A stretch of DNA of 64,000 nucleotides from Brevundimonas guildfordensis. Its GTDB lineage: Bacteria > Pseudomonadota > Alphaproteobacteria > Caulobacterales > Caulobacteraceae. Below, one piece after another: positions 10,946 to 20,407 of the stretch. The notes below the pieces were generated by a model, which searched no databases, had not been told where the DNA came from, and worked only from the letters and a program-made list of their open reading frames with translations. Positions within the stretch are counted from its first letter, which is position 1. Every line of letters begins with the position of its first letter. The stretch lies in assembly GCF_014836405.1 (NCBI RefSeq), contig NZ_JACSQU010000003.1, forward strand, positions 248,001 through 312,000. The letters are read 5' to 3'. A program made the translations under genes and the position numbers.

Positions 10946-12598
10946 TCACTTCCGAGACGAAGCCGAGGCGTTGCGGGCGCCCTCGAACTCGTCACCCGGC
11001 TTCCACGCGGGCCAGTCGCGCGAGTTGGCCAGATCGCGGCCGACTTCGTACAGCAGCTGAACATCGGCGGCGGCGGCGTCCATCTTCCAGTCCGGTGTCC
11101 ATTCATCCGTCGGCTGATGATAGCGGTTGGCGACGTAATCGCGGCTCGCTTCATTATGCCCGGTGAAGCCGGCGGCGGCGAACAGGGCGGGCACGCCCTT
11201 GCGCGCCAGCGGGAAGTGATCCGAGCGATAGAAGGCCCCCGCCTGCGGCGCAGGATCGGGGATCAGGCGGCGACCCTCGCGCGCGGCCAGCACCGCCAGA
11301 CGGTCGTCGAGGTCGTTTTTGCCCGCGCCGATGACGACGATGTTCGGGTCGATCTCGGTCCCCGGCAGCAGGCTGTCCATGTTGATGTTGGCGACCGTGG
11401 TCTCCAGCGGCCACACCGGGTTGGCGGCGTAGTATTCGGCGCCCAGCAGGCCGGTCTCCTCGGCCGCCCAGCCGACGAAGACGGTCGAGCGTTCGGGGCG
11501 CGGCCCCTCGGCGAACAGGCGGGCGATCTCCATCACGGCGGCGACGCCGGTCGCGTTGTCGACAGCGCCGTTATAGATGTCGTCGCCGTTCTTGGGCGTG
11601 GCGCGGCCATAGGCGTCCCAGTGGGCGCCGAACATCACCGTCTCGTCCGGGTATGTCGTGCCGGGCAGGCGGCCGATGACGTTGCGCGTCTCGACCCGGT
11701 CGGCCTTCTGACCGAAGTCGATGGACATGGTCACGCCGTCCAGCGCCACGGGCTGGAAGCCGGGCGTGCGCGCCTGATCCTTCAGGGCGGCGAAGTCCAG
11801 CCCGGCGTCCTTGAACAGCTGTTCGGCGACGGCGCCCTGAATCCAGCCTTGCGCCGCCACGCGCTCCTTGTCGGGATCGGCGCGGACGATGTCGAACTTG
11901 GGCGCAGTCGAGGAGTTCTCCAGCGTCGACCAGGGATAGCCCGCGCCCGGCGTGTCGTGGATGACCAGGACGCCCGCCGCCCCGTGCGCCGCCGCCACCT
12001 GGAACTTGTAGGACCAGCGGCCGTAGAAGGTCATGGCCTGACCGTCGAACTTGCCCGCGACCGGATGGCCTTCGGGCGCGCCGAAGTCGGGGTCGTTGAC
12101 CAGAACCAGCATGATCTTGCCGGTCAGATCGACGCCCTTGTAGTCGTCCCAGCCGCGCTCGGGCGCATCGACGCCATAGCCGACGAAGACCACGGGCGCG
12201 TCGGTCAGGGTGATGTGGTCGACCGGCCGGTCCGAGGAGACGATGACGTCCTTGGCCCGCTGCAATTCGGTCGTGCGACCGTTGGCGGAGACGCTGATGG
12301 CGGCGGGGCCGTCCTGGCTGGTGCGGCTGACCTGGGCGACCTGCACCCACGAGCCGTTCGGGCCGCCGGGCTCGAGACCGAGCGCCTGGAACTGCTGGCT
12401 CAGCCATTCGATGGTGCGATCCTCGCCGGGGGTGACCGGGGCGCGGCCCTCGAACGCGTCGGAGGCCAGCACGCGGGTCGCTTCGTTCAGCCGGGCCGGG
12501 TCGATGCGGCCGGGCTGGGCGCCGGCTTGAGCCAGCGCAGAGGTCGAACACATCAGGGCGGCGATCAGGCCGATGGCGGCGGAGCGGGCGAGGGTCAT
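10946..12598 (-). CDS. Exported M28-family metallopeptidase
   Basis: Secreted or periplasmic zinc aminopeptidase of family M28 with a PA (protease-associated) insert in the middle (AAHGAAGVLVIHD). The signal peptide is MTLARSAAIGLIAALMCSTS followed by ALAQA. The zinc and catalytic residues are visible in order: His in FGAHWDAYG, Asp in GAVDNATG, the Glu pair in AEETGLL, Asp in NMDSL and the final His in YRSDHFPL. I use the ATG at 12598 because it begins the signal peptide directly; a GTG at 12631 after AGGGGG is possible. Length is about 550 residues. With the exported M17 enzyme nearby it suggests peptide scavenging. Confidence 0.88.
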   Translation of the reverse strand: MTLARSAAIGLIAALMCSTSALAQAGAQPGRIDPARLNEATRVLASDAFEGRAPVTPGEDRTIEWLSQQFQALGLEPGGPNGSWVQVAQVSRTSQDGPAAISVSANGRTTELQRAKDVIVSSDRPVDHITLTDAPVVFVGYGVDAPERGWDDYKGVDLTGKIMLVLVNDPDFGAPEGHPVAGKFDGQAMTFYGRWSYKFQVAAAHGAAGVLVIHDTPGAGYPWSTLENSSTAPKFDIVRADPDKERVAAQGWIQGAVAEQLFKDAGLDFAALKDQARTPGFQPVALDGVTMSIDFGQKADRVETRNVIGRLPGTTYPDETVMFGAHWDAYGRATPKNGDDIYNGAVDNATGVAAVMEIARLFAEGPRPERSTVFVGWAAEETGLLGAEYYAANPVWPLETTVANINMDSLLPGTEIDPNIVVIGAGKNDLDDRLAVLAAREGRRLIPDPAPQAGAFYRSDHFPLARKGVPALFAAAGFTGHNEASRDYVANRYHQPTDEWTPDWKMDAAAADVQLLYEVGRDLANSRDWPAWKPGDEFEGARNASASSRK

Positions 12599-12671
12599 GG
12601 GCGGGCTCGACATCTGGGAGGGTCGCGCCACGCTGCCCCCTGAGGGCGCCGCTGTCGACCCCCGAAGGGCT

Positions 12672-13886
12672 TCAGCGCGCGTCCAGCCACGCGCGCACGC
12701 CGTCGGCCGCGACCACGCCCGAGGCGAAGGACGCCTGCAGCAGATAGCCGCCGGTCGGCGCCTCCCAGTCCAGCATTTCCCCCGCCAGGAAGACGCCGGG
12801 CCGCGCCTTCAGCATGAGCCGGTCGTCCACGGCGTCCAGGGCCACGCCGCCGGCTGAGGAGATGGCGCGGGTCAATCCCTGAACCCCTTTCAGAGTGAGG
12901 GAGAGGCCCTTGATCCGGGCGGCCAGTTCGGACGATTCTACGGGCATGGGGCCGCGCTCGCGCAGCAGGGCGACGGCCGTTGCATCCAGCCTTGCCGCCT
13001 TGCGCAGCCAGTTCGACAGACTGTCCTTGCCGCGCGGTTTCGACAGGCGCTGGGTCAGGGCTTCGACACTCAGATCGGGCCGTAGATCGAGCATCAGCAC
13101 GGTCGATCCGTCGCGTTCCACCGCCTCGCGCAGACCGGCGGACAGGGCGTAGACGCCGCCGCCCTCGATGCCATAGGCGGCGATCATGGCCTCGCCGCGC
13201 ACGGTCCGGCCTTCGTACGTCAAGGCGACGCCTTTGAGCGGCGTTCCGGCGAAACGCTGGCGGAACAGCGCCGACCACGCGATGTCGAAGCCGACATTGG
13301 CGGGCCGGAAGGGGCGTACCTCGGCGCCCGCCTGTTCCAGCGCGGGAACCCATGCCGCGTCCGACCCCAGCTTGGCCCAGCTGGCGCCGCCCAGCGCCAG
13401 GATCACGGCGTCCGCGCGTTCGATCCTCTCGCCCTCGGGCGTGTCAAAGGTCAGGGCGTCGCCCTGCCAGCCGGTCCAGCGCGAGCGGGTGCGGATCTCG
13501 ACGCCGAGCTCCTCCAGCCGCGTCAGCCAGGCGCGCAGCAGGGGGGACGCCTTCATCGCCTTGGGAAACACCCGGCCGGACGACCCGACGAATGTCGGCT
13601 GGCCCAGTCCTTCGACCCATTCGATCAGGTCGGCGGGCGCAAAGGCGTCCAGCCAGTCCTTGATGCGGGCCTGCGCGGCGGCGTCGTAGCGGTTCAGGAA
13701 GGGCGCGAGCGGCTCCGAATGGGTCAGGTTCAACCCGCCACGCCCGGCCATCAGGAATTTGCGCGCGACCGAGGGCATGCGCTCATGCACGACCACGCGC
13801 AGGCCGGTCTGGGCCAGGCGTTCGGCGGCCATCAGCCCGGCGGGACCGGCGCCGATCACGGCGACTGTGGGAGGGGAGGGCGTCAT
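12672..13886 (-). CDS. FAD-dependent oxidoreductase, HI0933/TIGR03862-like flavoprotein
   Basis: Flavoprotein of the HI0933/BaiN-type family (404 residues). The dinucleotide motif VIGAGPAGLMAAERL is at 10-24, the family signature KFLMAGRGGLNLTHSE follows, and the C-terminal FAD-contact region reads FLAGEMLDWEAPTGGYLLQ. These proteins are poorly characterised; members reduce unsaturated substrates or act in RNA modification. The gene is divergent from the Gre-like gene, with about 47 bases between the starts. The family is secure, the reaction is not known. Confidence 0.85.
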   Translation of the reverse strand: MTPSPPTVAVIGAGPAGLMAAERLAQTGLRVVVHERMPSVARKFLMAGRGGLNLTHSEPLAPFLNRYDAAAQARIKDWLDAFAPADLIEWVEGLGQPTFVGSSGRVFPKAMKASPLLRAWLTRLEELGVEIRTRSRWTGWQGDALTFDTPEGERIERADAVILALGGASWAKLGSDAAWVPALEQAGAEVRPFRPANVGFDIAWSALFRQRFAGTPLKGVALTYEGRTVRGEAMIAAYGIEGGGVYALSAGLREAVERDGSTVLMLDLRPDLSVEALTQRLSKPRGKDSLSNWLRKAARLDATAVALLRERGPMPVESSELAARIKGLSLTLKGVQGLTRAISSAGGVALDAVDDRLMLKARPGVFLAGEMLDWEAPTGGYLLQASFASGVVAADGVRAWLDAR

Positions 13887-13933
13887 CGCCGCCTTCCTAG
13901 CGGGAATGGGCGCCGGGGCCTATGTTGATGGTC

Positions 13934-14416
13934 ATGAGCGTCGCCTTTACCCGAGAAGAAGATCTGGAAGCCACGGCGGCGGACCTGCCGGACCGGCCGA
14001 TCTCGCCCCACCCGAACCTCGTCACGCCGCAAGGGCTGGCTCAGATAGAGGCCGAGCTGGCGGCTGCGCGGGCGGCCTATACGGCGGCGCAGGCGGCGGG
14101 CTCCATCGAGGCCGACCGCACCGCCATGGCGCGCGCGACGCGCGACCTGCGCTACTGGTCGGCGCGACGCTCGACGGCCCAGCTGGTCGAGGCGCCGCCG
14201 GACGGCCAGGTCCGCTTCGGCGACACGGTGACGATCGAGCGCGAGGACGGCCGCACCCAGACCTGGCGCATCGTCGGCGAGGACGAGGCCGATCCGGCCA
14301 AGGGCAGTGTCAGCCACGTCTCGCCCCTGGCCCGCGCCCTGATGGGCAAGCGCGAGGGGGAGGAGGCGACGGTCGCGGGCCAGTCGGTCGAGATCGTCGC
14401 CATCCAGGAAGGTTGA
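13934..14416 (+). CDS. GreA/GreB-family protein
   Basis: About 160 residues: a helical N-terminal half with LIEAEL-type coiled-coil character (EAELAAARAAYTAAQ) and a C-terminal GreA/GreB/Rnk fold (VRFGDTVTIER, then SHVSPLARALMGKREGEEA). It resembles transcript-cleavage factors and nucleoside-diphosphate-kinase regulators that bind RNA polymerase through the secondary channel. The N-terminal coiled coil lacks an obvious acidic tip pair, so cleavage activity is uncertain. Met codons lie at 13922, 13928 and 13934; I choose the third, giving MSVAFTREED, because it fits relatives best. No good ribosome site separates them. Confidence 0.75.
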   Translation: MSVAFTREEDLEATAADLPDRPISPHPNLVTPQGLAQIEAELAAARAAYTAAQAAGSIEADRTAMARATRDLRYWSARRSTAQLVEAPPDGQVRFGDTVTIEREDGRTQTWRIVGEDEADPAKGSVSHVSPLARALMGKREGEEATVAGQSVEIVAIQEG

Positions 14417-14429
14417 GGCTGAAGGCGGC

Positions 14430-16067
14430 TTAGTAGCCGCCCGCGCCCTTCTCCTTGGCCACCGGCTGGAAGTCGCGCACGAAGCGCTCCAGCAGGCGGA
14501 CGCTATAGCCCGCCGAACCGGCCGGCTTGACGTCGTTGGCGGCGCCGAAGGCCATGTTGGCGATGTCCAGGTGGGCCCACGGCGTCTCGGGTCGGGCGAA
14601 ATAGCCGATGAAGTGAGCGCCGGTGCCTGCGCCCGCGCCGCCGTCGCCCGAATTCTTGATGTCGGCGATGGCCGAAGAGGTGGCGCGAACATAGGAGGGG
14701 TGCAGCGGCAGGCGCCACAGGGTCTCGCCGGTGGCGTCGCCGGCCGTCTTCAGCTGATCGGCCAGCGCGTCGTGACGGCTGAACAGGCCGGCGTAGTCAT
14801 TGCCCAGGGCGCCGCCGACCGAGCCGGTCAGGGTGGCCACGTCGACGATGGCGGCGGGGTTCAAGGTGGTGTCGGCCCAGACCACGGCGTCGGCCAGCAC
14901 CAGGCGGCCTTCCGCGTCGGTCGAGATGATCTCGATGGTCTTGCCGTTCATGGCCGTCAGGACGTCGGCGGGGCGGATGCCGCCGCCGTCAGGCATGTTT
15001 TCGGCCAGGGCCGCGACGGCGACCACGTCCACCGGCGCGCCAGCCTTGGCCAGGGCCAGGACGGCGCCGACCACGCTGGCGGCGCCGGACATGTCCATCT
15101 TCATATTGCCCATGCCCGAACCGGGCTTCAGCGACAGGCCGCCGGAATCGAAGGTGATGCCCTTGCCCAGCAGGGCGATCGGCCCGTCGGCCGAGGCCTG
15201 GCCGCGATAACGCACGGCCAGCAGGCGCGGCGGGCGGCTGGAGCCCTGGCCGACGCCCAGCAGGGCGCCCATGCCCAGCTGTTGCATGGCGGGCACGTCC
15301 AGTTCGGTGATCTCGACGCCCGGCACGCCGGCGAAGGCGGCGCGGGCGCGGGCGACGAAGCTTTCCGGGTAGACGATATTGGCCGGCTCGTTCGACACGT
15401 CGCGGGTCCAGGCCATGGCTTCGACCAGGGCGGCCCCGCGGCGATAGGCGCTTTCAGCGGCCCCCGCGTCGTCGGCGACGAGCGTCAGTGGGCCGGGCGC
15501 CGGGCGGTCGCGGCCGGTGGTGACGTAGAGGTCCGAGCGATAGTGGCCGATGCCCAGGCCGGTGGCCAGCTCAGACGCCATGTCGGCGGACAGGCCGGAG
15601 GTCAGGGCCGTCAGGGCGCCCGGCTGGCTGTTCAGGGCGCGGCCGGCGATGATGCCGGCGGTCTGAACATCGGCGGCGCTGGGCGTCTGACCCAGGCCGA
15701 CCACCAGGATACGGTCCCAGCCGCCCACGCCGTGCAGGTTGAGGGTCTGGCGCGCCTTGTAGTCGAAGCGGGCGGACTGGATCGCCGAGGCGATCGCCTG
15801 GCGCGTCCCGGCGTCCAGAGCGGCGCCGCGCGTGGCGAGATCTGCTTCTGAACCCAGCGGCAGCACCAGGGCGCCGGACGGCGCAGCGGCGGCGGCGAAG
15901 GTCACGGCGCGCGCCTGGGCCGGGGCGGCGCGGGCGGGCCAGTCCGAACGCTCGGCGGCGGGCGCCGCCCGGCGGCCTTGCGCCTCGGCCGGAACGGCGA
16001 CGCTCAGGCCGGCGGCGGCGATCAGCGCGGCTGCGGCGAAGGATGAAATACGGGTGGTGCGGCGCAT
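14430..16067 (-). CDS. Exported M17 leucyl aminopeptidase
   Basis: Family M17 aminopeptidase with the macro-like N-terminal domain and the C-terminal catalytic domain. Metal and active-site motifs are intact: GKGITFDSGGLSLKPG, NMKMDMSGAA and STDAEGRLVLADA (usually NTDAEGRL). Unlike cytoplasmic PepA, it begins with a clear signal peptide (MRRTTRISSFAAAALIAAAG, cut near AEAQG), so it acts in the periplasm or outside. The ATG at 16067 follows AGGGGG at suitable spacing; the frame is open to 16130 but that part lacks a signal-peptide start. Length is 545 residues. A hairpin and a possible 53-residue gene lie upstream. Confidence 0.9.
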   Translation of the reverse strand: MRRTTRISSFAAAALIAAAGLSVAVPAEAQGRRAAPAAERSDWPARAAPAQARAVTFAAAAAPSGALVLPLGSEADLATRGAALDAGTRQAIASAIQSARFDYKARQTLNLHGVGGWDRILVVGLGQTPSAADVQTAGIIAGRALNSQPGALTALTSGLSADMASELATGLGIGHYRSDLYVTTGRDRPAPGPLTLVADDAGAAESAYRRGAALVEAMAWTRDVSNEPANIVYPESFVARARAAFAGVPGVEITELDVPAMQQLGMGALLGVGQGSSRPPRLLAVRYRGQASADGPIALLGKGITFDSGGLSLKPGSGMGNMKMDMSGAASVVGAVLALAKAGAPVDVVAVAALAENMPDGGGIRPADVLTAMNGKTIEIISTDAEGRLVLADAVVWADTTLNPAAIVDVATLTGSVGGALGNDYAGLFSRHDALADQLKTAGDATGETLWRLPLHPSYVRATSSAIADIKNSGDGGAGAGTGAHFIGYFARPETPWAHLDIANMAFGAANDVKPAGSAGYSVRLLERFVRDFQPVAKEKGAGGY

Positions 16068-16152
16068 CGAACAGGCCCCCTCTGCGATGGTGAGGGCGCC
16101 TTTATGGGCGGGGGCGCTGTGCCGGGGCAACCGCTCCGCTGACGGAAGGCCT

Positions 16153-16179
16153 CCGGGCGCGACGCCTTGTCGCGCCCGG
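16153..16179. other. Perfect 11-pair GC hairpin upstream of the M17 gene
   Basis: CCGGGCGCGAC / GTCGCGCCCGG with a 5-base loop, in the 376-base interval between the M17 and LysR genes. It lies about 15 bases after the stop of the possible small gene at 16194-16355 (minus strand) and about 85 bases before the M17 start. There is no T run on either strand, so a processing or stabilising role is as likely as termination. Confidence 0.5.
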
Positions 16180-16193
16180 GGCGGCGATGGCCC

Positions 16194-16355
16194 TCAGCAG
16201 GCTGCCCGGCGCGGGGGTGTCGGGCAGGGTTTCGCCGCCCTGCGACCATCGCCCGTCGGAGCGGCGGAGCGCGGGTGAGAAGGGAGGCGGGGAGCGAACA
16301 GGCCGCCGAGCCAGCCCCACGCGGGTTCCTTATGAGTGCGATGAGTGTCTTCCAT
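16194..16355 (-). CDS. Possible small protein divergent from LysR gene
   Basis: Candidate 53-residue gene starting MEDTHRTHKEPAWGWLGGLF. Support: AAAGGA stands 9 bases before the ATG, it is divergent from and 88 bases away from the LysR gene (a common target position), and a hairpin follows its stop. Against: the second half (proline, arginine and alanine rich) looks like GC-rich noise, and I recognise no family. The rest of the 16068-16443 interval holds only the hairpin and the LysR operator. Confidence 0.3.
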   Translation of the reverse strand: MEDTHRTHKEPAWGWLGGLFAPRLPSHPRSAAPTGDGRRAAKPCPTPPRRAAC

Positions 16356-16430
16356 GCTCTTGATCCTTTGTCTGGACCTGAAAATGGCGCATGGTGCGCG
16401 ATGAGACAAACGAGATGACCGCGTTCATTG

Positions 16431-16445
16431 ATAAGGTTGGCTTAT
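16431..16445. promoter_or_regulatory. Putative LysR-type operator overlapping the LysR start
   Basis: Perfect inverted repeat ATAAG-GTTGG-CTTAT, which also satisfies the LysR consensus T-N11-A. It covers the AAGG ribosome site and the first two bases of the ATG of the LysR gene, so binding would repress that gene. Inference from sequence only. Confidence 0.6.
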
Positions 16446-17388
16446 GTCTGATCCTCTAGCGCGGATCCCGGTCGACGCCCTGCGCGTGTTCGAGGCGGCC
16501 GCGCGCCTGCTCAGTTTCACCCGAGCGGCGGAAGCCCTGGGCATGACCCAGGCGGCGGTCAGTTGGCGCATCCGCGATCTGGAGGAAAAGCTGGAGCGCC
16601 CTCTGTTCACGCGCGGAGCGCGACAGGTAGGGCTGACCCTTGAGGGCGAGCGTCTGTCCACGGCGGCGACCGAAGCCATGACCCTGCTGCGGCGCGCTGT
16701 GGCCGAGGTGGTTGAGGCCGACCAGGGCGTGCTGGCGATCACCACCTTGCAGACGCTGGCGACCCAATGGCTGGCGCCGCGGCTGGGAGCGTTCCAGTTG
16801 GCCAACCCCGACCTGGCCGTGCGGGTCGACACCAGCGCAGCCCTGTCGAGTCTGGGAGCGGACGGGCTGGACGTGGGGCTGCGGTTCGGCGCGGGCCGGT
16901 GGCCGGGGGTGGAGAGCCGTTTTCTGATGCCTGCGATCTTCACCCCTGTGTGCAGTCCAGCGATGCGCGATCGTCTGGATTTGCAAACGCCGGCCGATTT
17001 GAAGCGGGCGCGTCTGGTGGGCCATCCGGGCGAATGGGCCGCGTGGTTCGCCGCCGCCGGCGTGGCGCCCGCCGATGCGGCGGCGCCGCCCCGGCTGACC
17101 GCCGACAACCAGGCGCTGGAGGTGGCGGCGGCCCTGGGCGATCAGGGCGTGGCCCTGGGCTCGCCCATCCTCTACGGTCGCGAGCTGGAGCGGGGCCTGC
17201 TGGTGCGGCCGTTTGCAGCGACGGTGGCCCTGGCCGAGGGCTATTGGCTCTGCTACCCGCCCGGCCGCCGCCTGGCTCCCAAGATCGCCCGCTTCCGCGA
17301 CTGGGTGCTGGACACGGCGCGCGCCGATCCGGCGGTGGTCGAAGGCGCGCGGCTGGCCGGGCGCCAGGTGGGCGAGGCGGGCAACTAG
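16444..17388 (+). CDS. LysR-family regulator, GcvA-like
   Basis: 314 residues. N-terminal winged helix-turn-helix (about 7-66; FTRAAEALGMTQAAVSWRIR is the recognition region) and a C-terminal type 2 periplasmic-binding fold. The layout RIPVDALRVFEAAARLLSFT and the early TLQTLATQWLAPRLGAFQ put it in the GcvA/TrpI-like branch. Ribosome site AAGG lies inside the palindrome at 16431-16445. The divergent side holds a possible small gene and then the M17 peptidase, which are the obvious candidate targets; the effector is unknown. Confidence 0.88.
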   Translation: MSDPLARIPVDALRVFEAAARLLSFTRAAEALGMTQAAVSWRIRDLEEKLERPLFTRGARQVGLTLEGERLSTAATEAMTLLRRAVAEVVEADQGVLAITTLQTLATQWLAPRLGAFQLANPDLAVRVDTSAALSSLGADGLDVGLRFGAGRWPGVESRFLMPAIFTPVCSPAMRDRLDLQTPADLKRARLVGHPGEWAAWFAAAGVAPADAAAPPRLTADNQALEVAAALGDQGVALGSPILYGRELERGLLVRPFAATVALAEGYWLCYPPGRRLAPKIARFRDWVLDTARADPAVVEGARLAGRQVGEAGN

Positions 17389-17398
17389 CGCGCGGGTT

Positions 17399-17536
17399 CT
17401 CCCTCCATGGGAGGGTGGTCGACGCGAAGCGGAGATCGGGTGGGGAGGGCCGGGCGATCCTGGCCTCGGCGCCTGCATCGCCTTGCCGCCCCCACCCGGC
17501 TTCGACCTGTCGGCTTCAGCCACCCTCCCCATGAAG
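17399..17536. repeat. Long imperfect inverted repeat after the LysR gene
   Basis: Arms of about 46 bases (17399-17445 and 17491-17536) pair imperfectly: CTCCCTCC...GGGAGGGTGG on the left, CCACCCTCCCC...GGGGAGGGAG on the right, with the GAAGC/GCTTC and GGGTGGGG/CCCACCC blocks in register. Elements of this look are dispersed between genes in many alphaproteobacteria. It may fold into a single large hairpin ending both transcripts; no protein is encoded. Confidence 0.65.
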
Positions 17537-17555
17537 GGGAGGGAGAAGCCTTGCG

Positions 17556-17591
17556 CAAAAAGAAAGGGCGGGACCTTTCGATCCCGCCCTT
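17556..17591 (-). terminator. Intrinsic terminator of groESL
   Basis: On the minus strand the stem AAGGGCGGGA / TCCCGCCCTT is followed by TCTTTTTGC, about 27 bases after the groEL stop. Confidence 0.88.
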
Positions 17592-17617
17592 CGATCAGCT
17601 GAGGCTGTTAGGCTTCC

Positions 17618-19279
<1,662 letters not shown>

Positions 19280-19321
19280 CTAGATGTTTTTACGTTAGAA
19301 TTCCGGAAACCAGGACGCGTC

Positions 19322-19609
19322 TTACGACAGCACGCCCAGGACGTCGGATTCCTTCATGATGATCAGGTCGTCGCCGTCGATCTTGACCTCGGTGCCCGAC
19401 CACTTGCCGAACAGGATGCGGTCGCCGGCCTTCAGTTCCAGGGCGACGTGCTTGCCGTCTTCGTCGCGGACGCCAGGGCCCACGGCGACGACTTCGCCTT
19501 CCTGGGGCTTTTCCTTGGCCGTGTCGGGGATGATGATCCCGCCCTTGGTCTTGGATTCTTCTTCAACGCGCTTGACCAGCACGCGGTCGCCGAGCGGACG
19601 AAACGCCAT
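19322..19609 (-). CDS. groES: Co-chaperonin GroES (10 kDa)
   Basis: 95 residues, heptameric lid of the GroEL chamber. The mobile-loop region [16 protein letters not shown] (about 20-35) and the roof and C-terminal [15 protein letters not shown] are normal. The ATG at 19609 ([18 protein letters not shown]) is chosen; the frame runs open to 19825 but that stretch is the regulatory leader with CIRCE. A ribosome site CGGGAG stands about 8 bases upstream. It is the first gene of groESL. Confidence 0.98.
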   Translation of the reverse strand: MAFRPLGDRVLVKRVEEESKTKGGIIIPDTAKEKPQEGEVVAVGPGVRDEDGKHVALELKAGDRILFGKWSGTEVKIDGDDLIIMKESDVLGVLS

Positions 19610-19659
19610 CTGAGTAACTCCCGTTAGGATGTAGGTTCCAGCCCTCGGAGCCCGCGACT

Positions 19660-19686
19660 TTGGCAGTCGCCCTCCCCGAGTGCTAA
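19660..19686 (-). promoter_or_regulatory. CIRCE operator (HrcA site) of groESL
   Basis: On the minus strand TTAGCACTC, a 9-base spacer, then GACTGCCAA. The consensus is TTAGCACTC-N9-GAGTGCTAA, so the first arm is perfect and the second has two mismatches. It lies 51 bases before the groES start, just after the proposed promoter, as in other groESL operons repressed by HrcA. Confidence 0.88.
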
Positions 19687-19694
19687 CGACCGGG

Positions 19695-19723
19695 GAGTTA
19701 GGCAGGGGGGCGGGGGGCGTCAA
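19695..19723 (-). promoter_or_regulatory. Candidate groESL promoter
   Basis: Minus-strand TTGACG (19718-19723) and TAACTC (19695-19700) with a 17-base spacer, placed directly upstream of CIRCE. The bases around it (CTTGACGCC) could also serve a heat-shock sigma factor. The start point is inferred. Confidence 0.55.
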
Positions 19724-19848
19724 GGGCGGGCGCGGGCGAAATTGGGCGCCTGGATGAAGCGAAAATGAACAGACGCCCCTGGGGTCGTTCAGACAGGCTT
19801 CGCTAAAAGGGGGACAACGGATCAACCGGCTTTCGAAAGGAGCCCGCC

Positions 19849-20319
19849 ATGAAGTCCCTGTTCAAGATCGGCGCCGGCGCTATCGCCCCTGCTCTGGTTG
19901 TGACGATGCTGGCCACGACCCCGGCCGCAGCTCAGAACTATCGCGACCGCGATCGCGACAACACCGGCCGTGACGCCGTGCTTGGCGCCGTCGTCGGCGG
20001 CGTCGCCGGCGCGCTGATCGGTCAAGGCGACGGACGCTATGTCGCGGGGGGCGCGCTAGCCGGCGCGGCCCTGGGCGCGGCTTCTTCCTCGTCGAGCAAC
20101 GACAACTGCGACTACTACCGCGGCGGCCGCTGCTATCGGAACCAGGGCCACTGGGAACGCGATCACGGCATCAATAGCCGCGACGGCTATTACAACGGCC
20201 GCAATGATCGGAACAACGGCCGCTACTATCGCGACGGCCGCTACTGGAAGAACCACGGCGAGTGGCGCAGCCATCAGAACCGCCGCGACCGCGACTATCG
20301 CTACGATCGCCGTTGGTAA
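19849..20319 (+). CDS. Exported glycine-zipper protein with Tyr/Arg-rich tail
   Basis: 156 residues: a signal peptide (1-28, ending TTPAAAQ), a glycine-zipper segment that could span a membrane ([18 protein letters not shown], then [12 protein letters not shown]), and a basic, Tyr/Arg/Asn/Gly-rich tail with repeated [15 protein letters not shown] units and two Cys (about 87 and 95). The outline matches glycine-zipper 2TM envelope proteins of alphaproteobacteria; no activity is known. The ribosome site GAAAGGAG is strong. A terminator follows, so it is a single gene. It resembles the lipoprotein at 26349 in plan but not closely in sequence. Confidence 0.75.
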   Translation: MKSLFKIGAGAIAPALVVTMLATTPAAAQNYRDRDRDNTGRDAVLGAVVGGVAGALIGQGDGRYVAGGALAGAALGAASSSSSNDNCDYYRGGRCYRNQGHWERDHGINSRDGYYNGRNDRNNGRYYRDGRYWKNHGEWRSHQNRRDRDYRYDRRW

Positions 20320-20337
20320 TCGAACGGCGAACTAAGG

Positions 20338-20367
20338 AAAGGCCCGGTCTCGCGACCGGGCCTTTTT
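20338..20367 (+). terminator. Intrinsic terminator after the glycine-zipper gene
   Basis: Twelve-pair stem AAAGGCCCGGTC / GACCGGGCCTTT, loop TCGC, then TTTTT. It could also serve pgi from the other strand, where a shorter T run follows. Confidence 0.92.
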
Positions 20368-20407
20368 CGCGAGTATAGTCAGTTCGATAGCCTTCGAGGG
20401 GCGAACG

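Noticed and set aside
16153..16355. Attenuator with a Trp-type leader peptide upstream of the M17 gene
   Set aside because: The small frame has only two Trp codons, no biosynthetic gene follows, and no second competing hairpin is seen.
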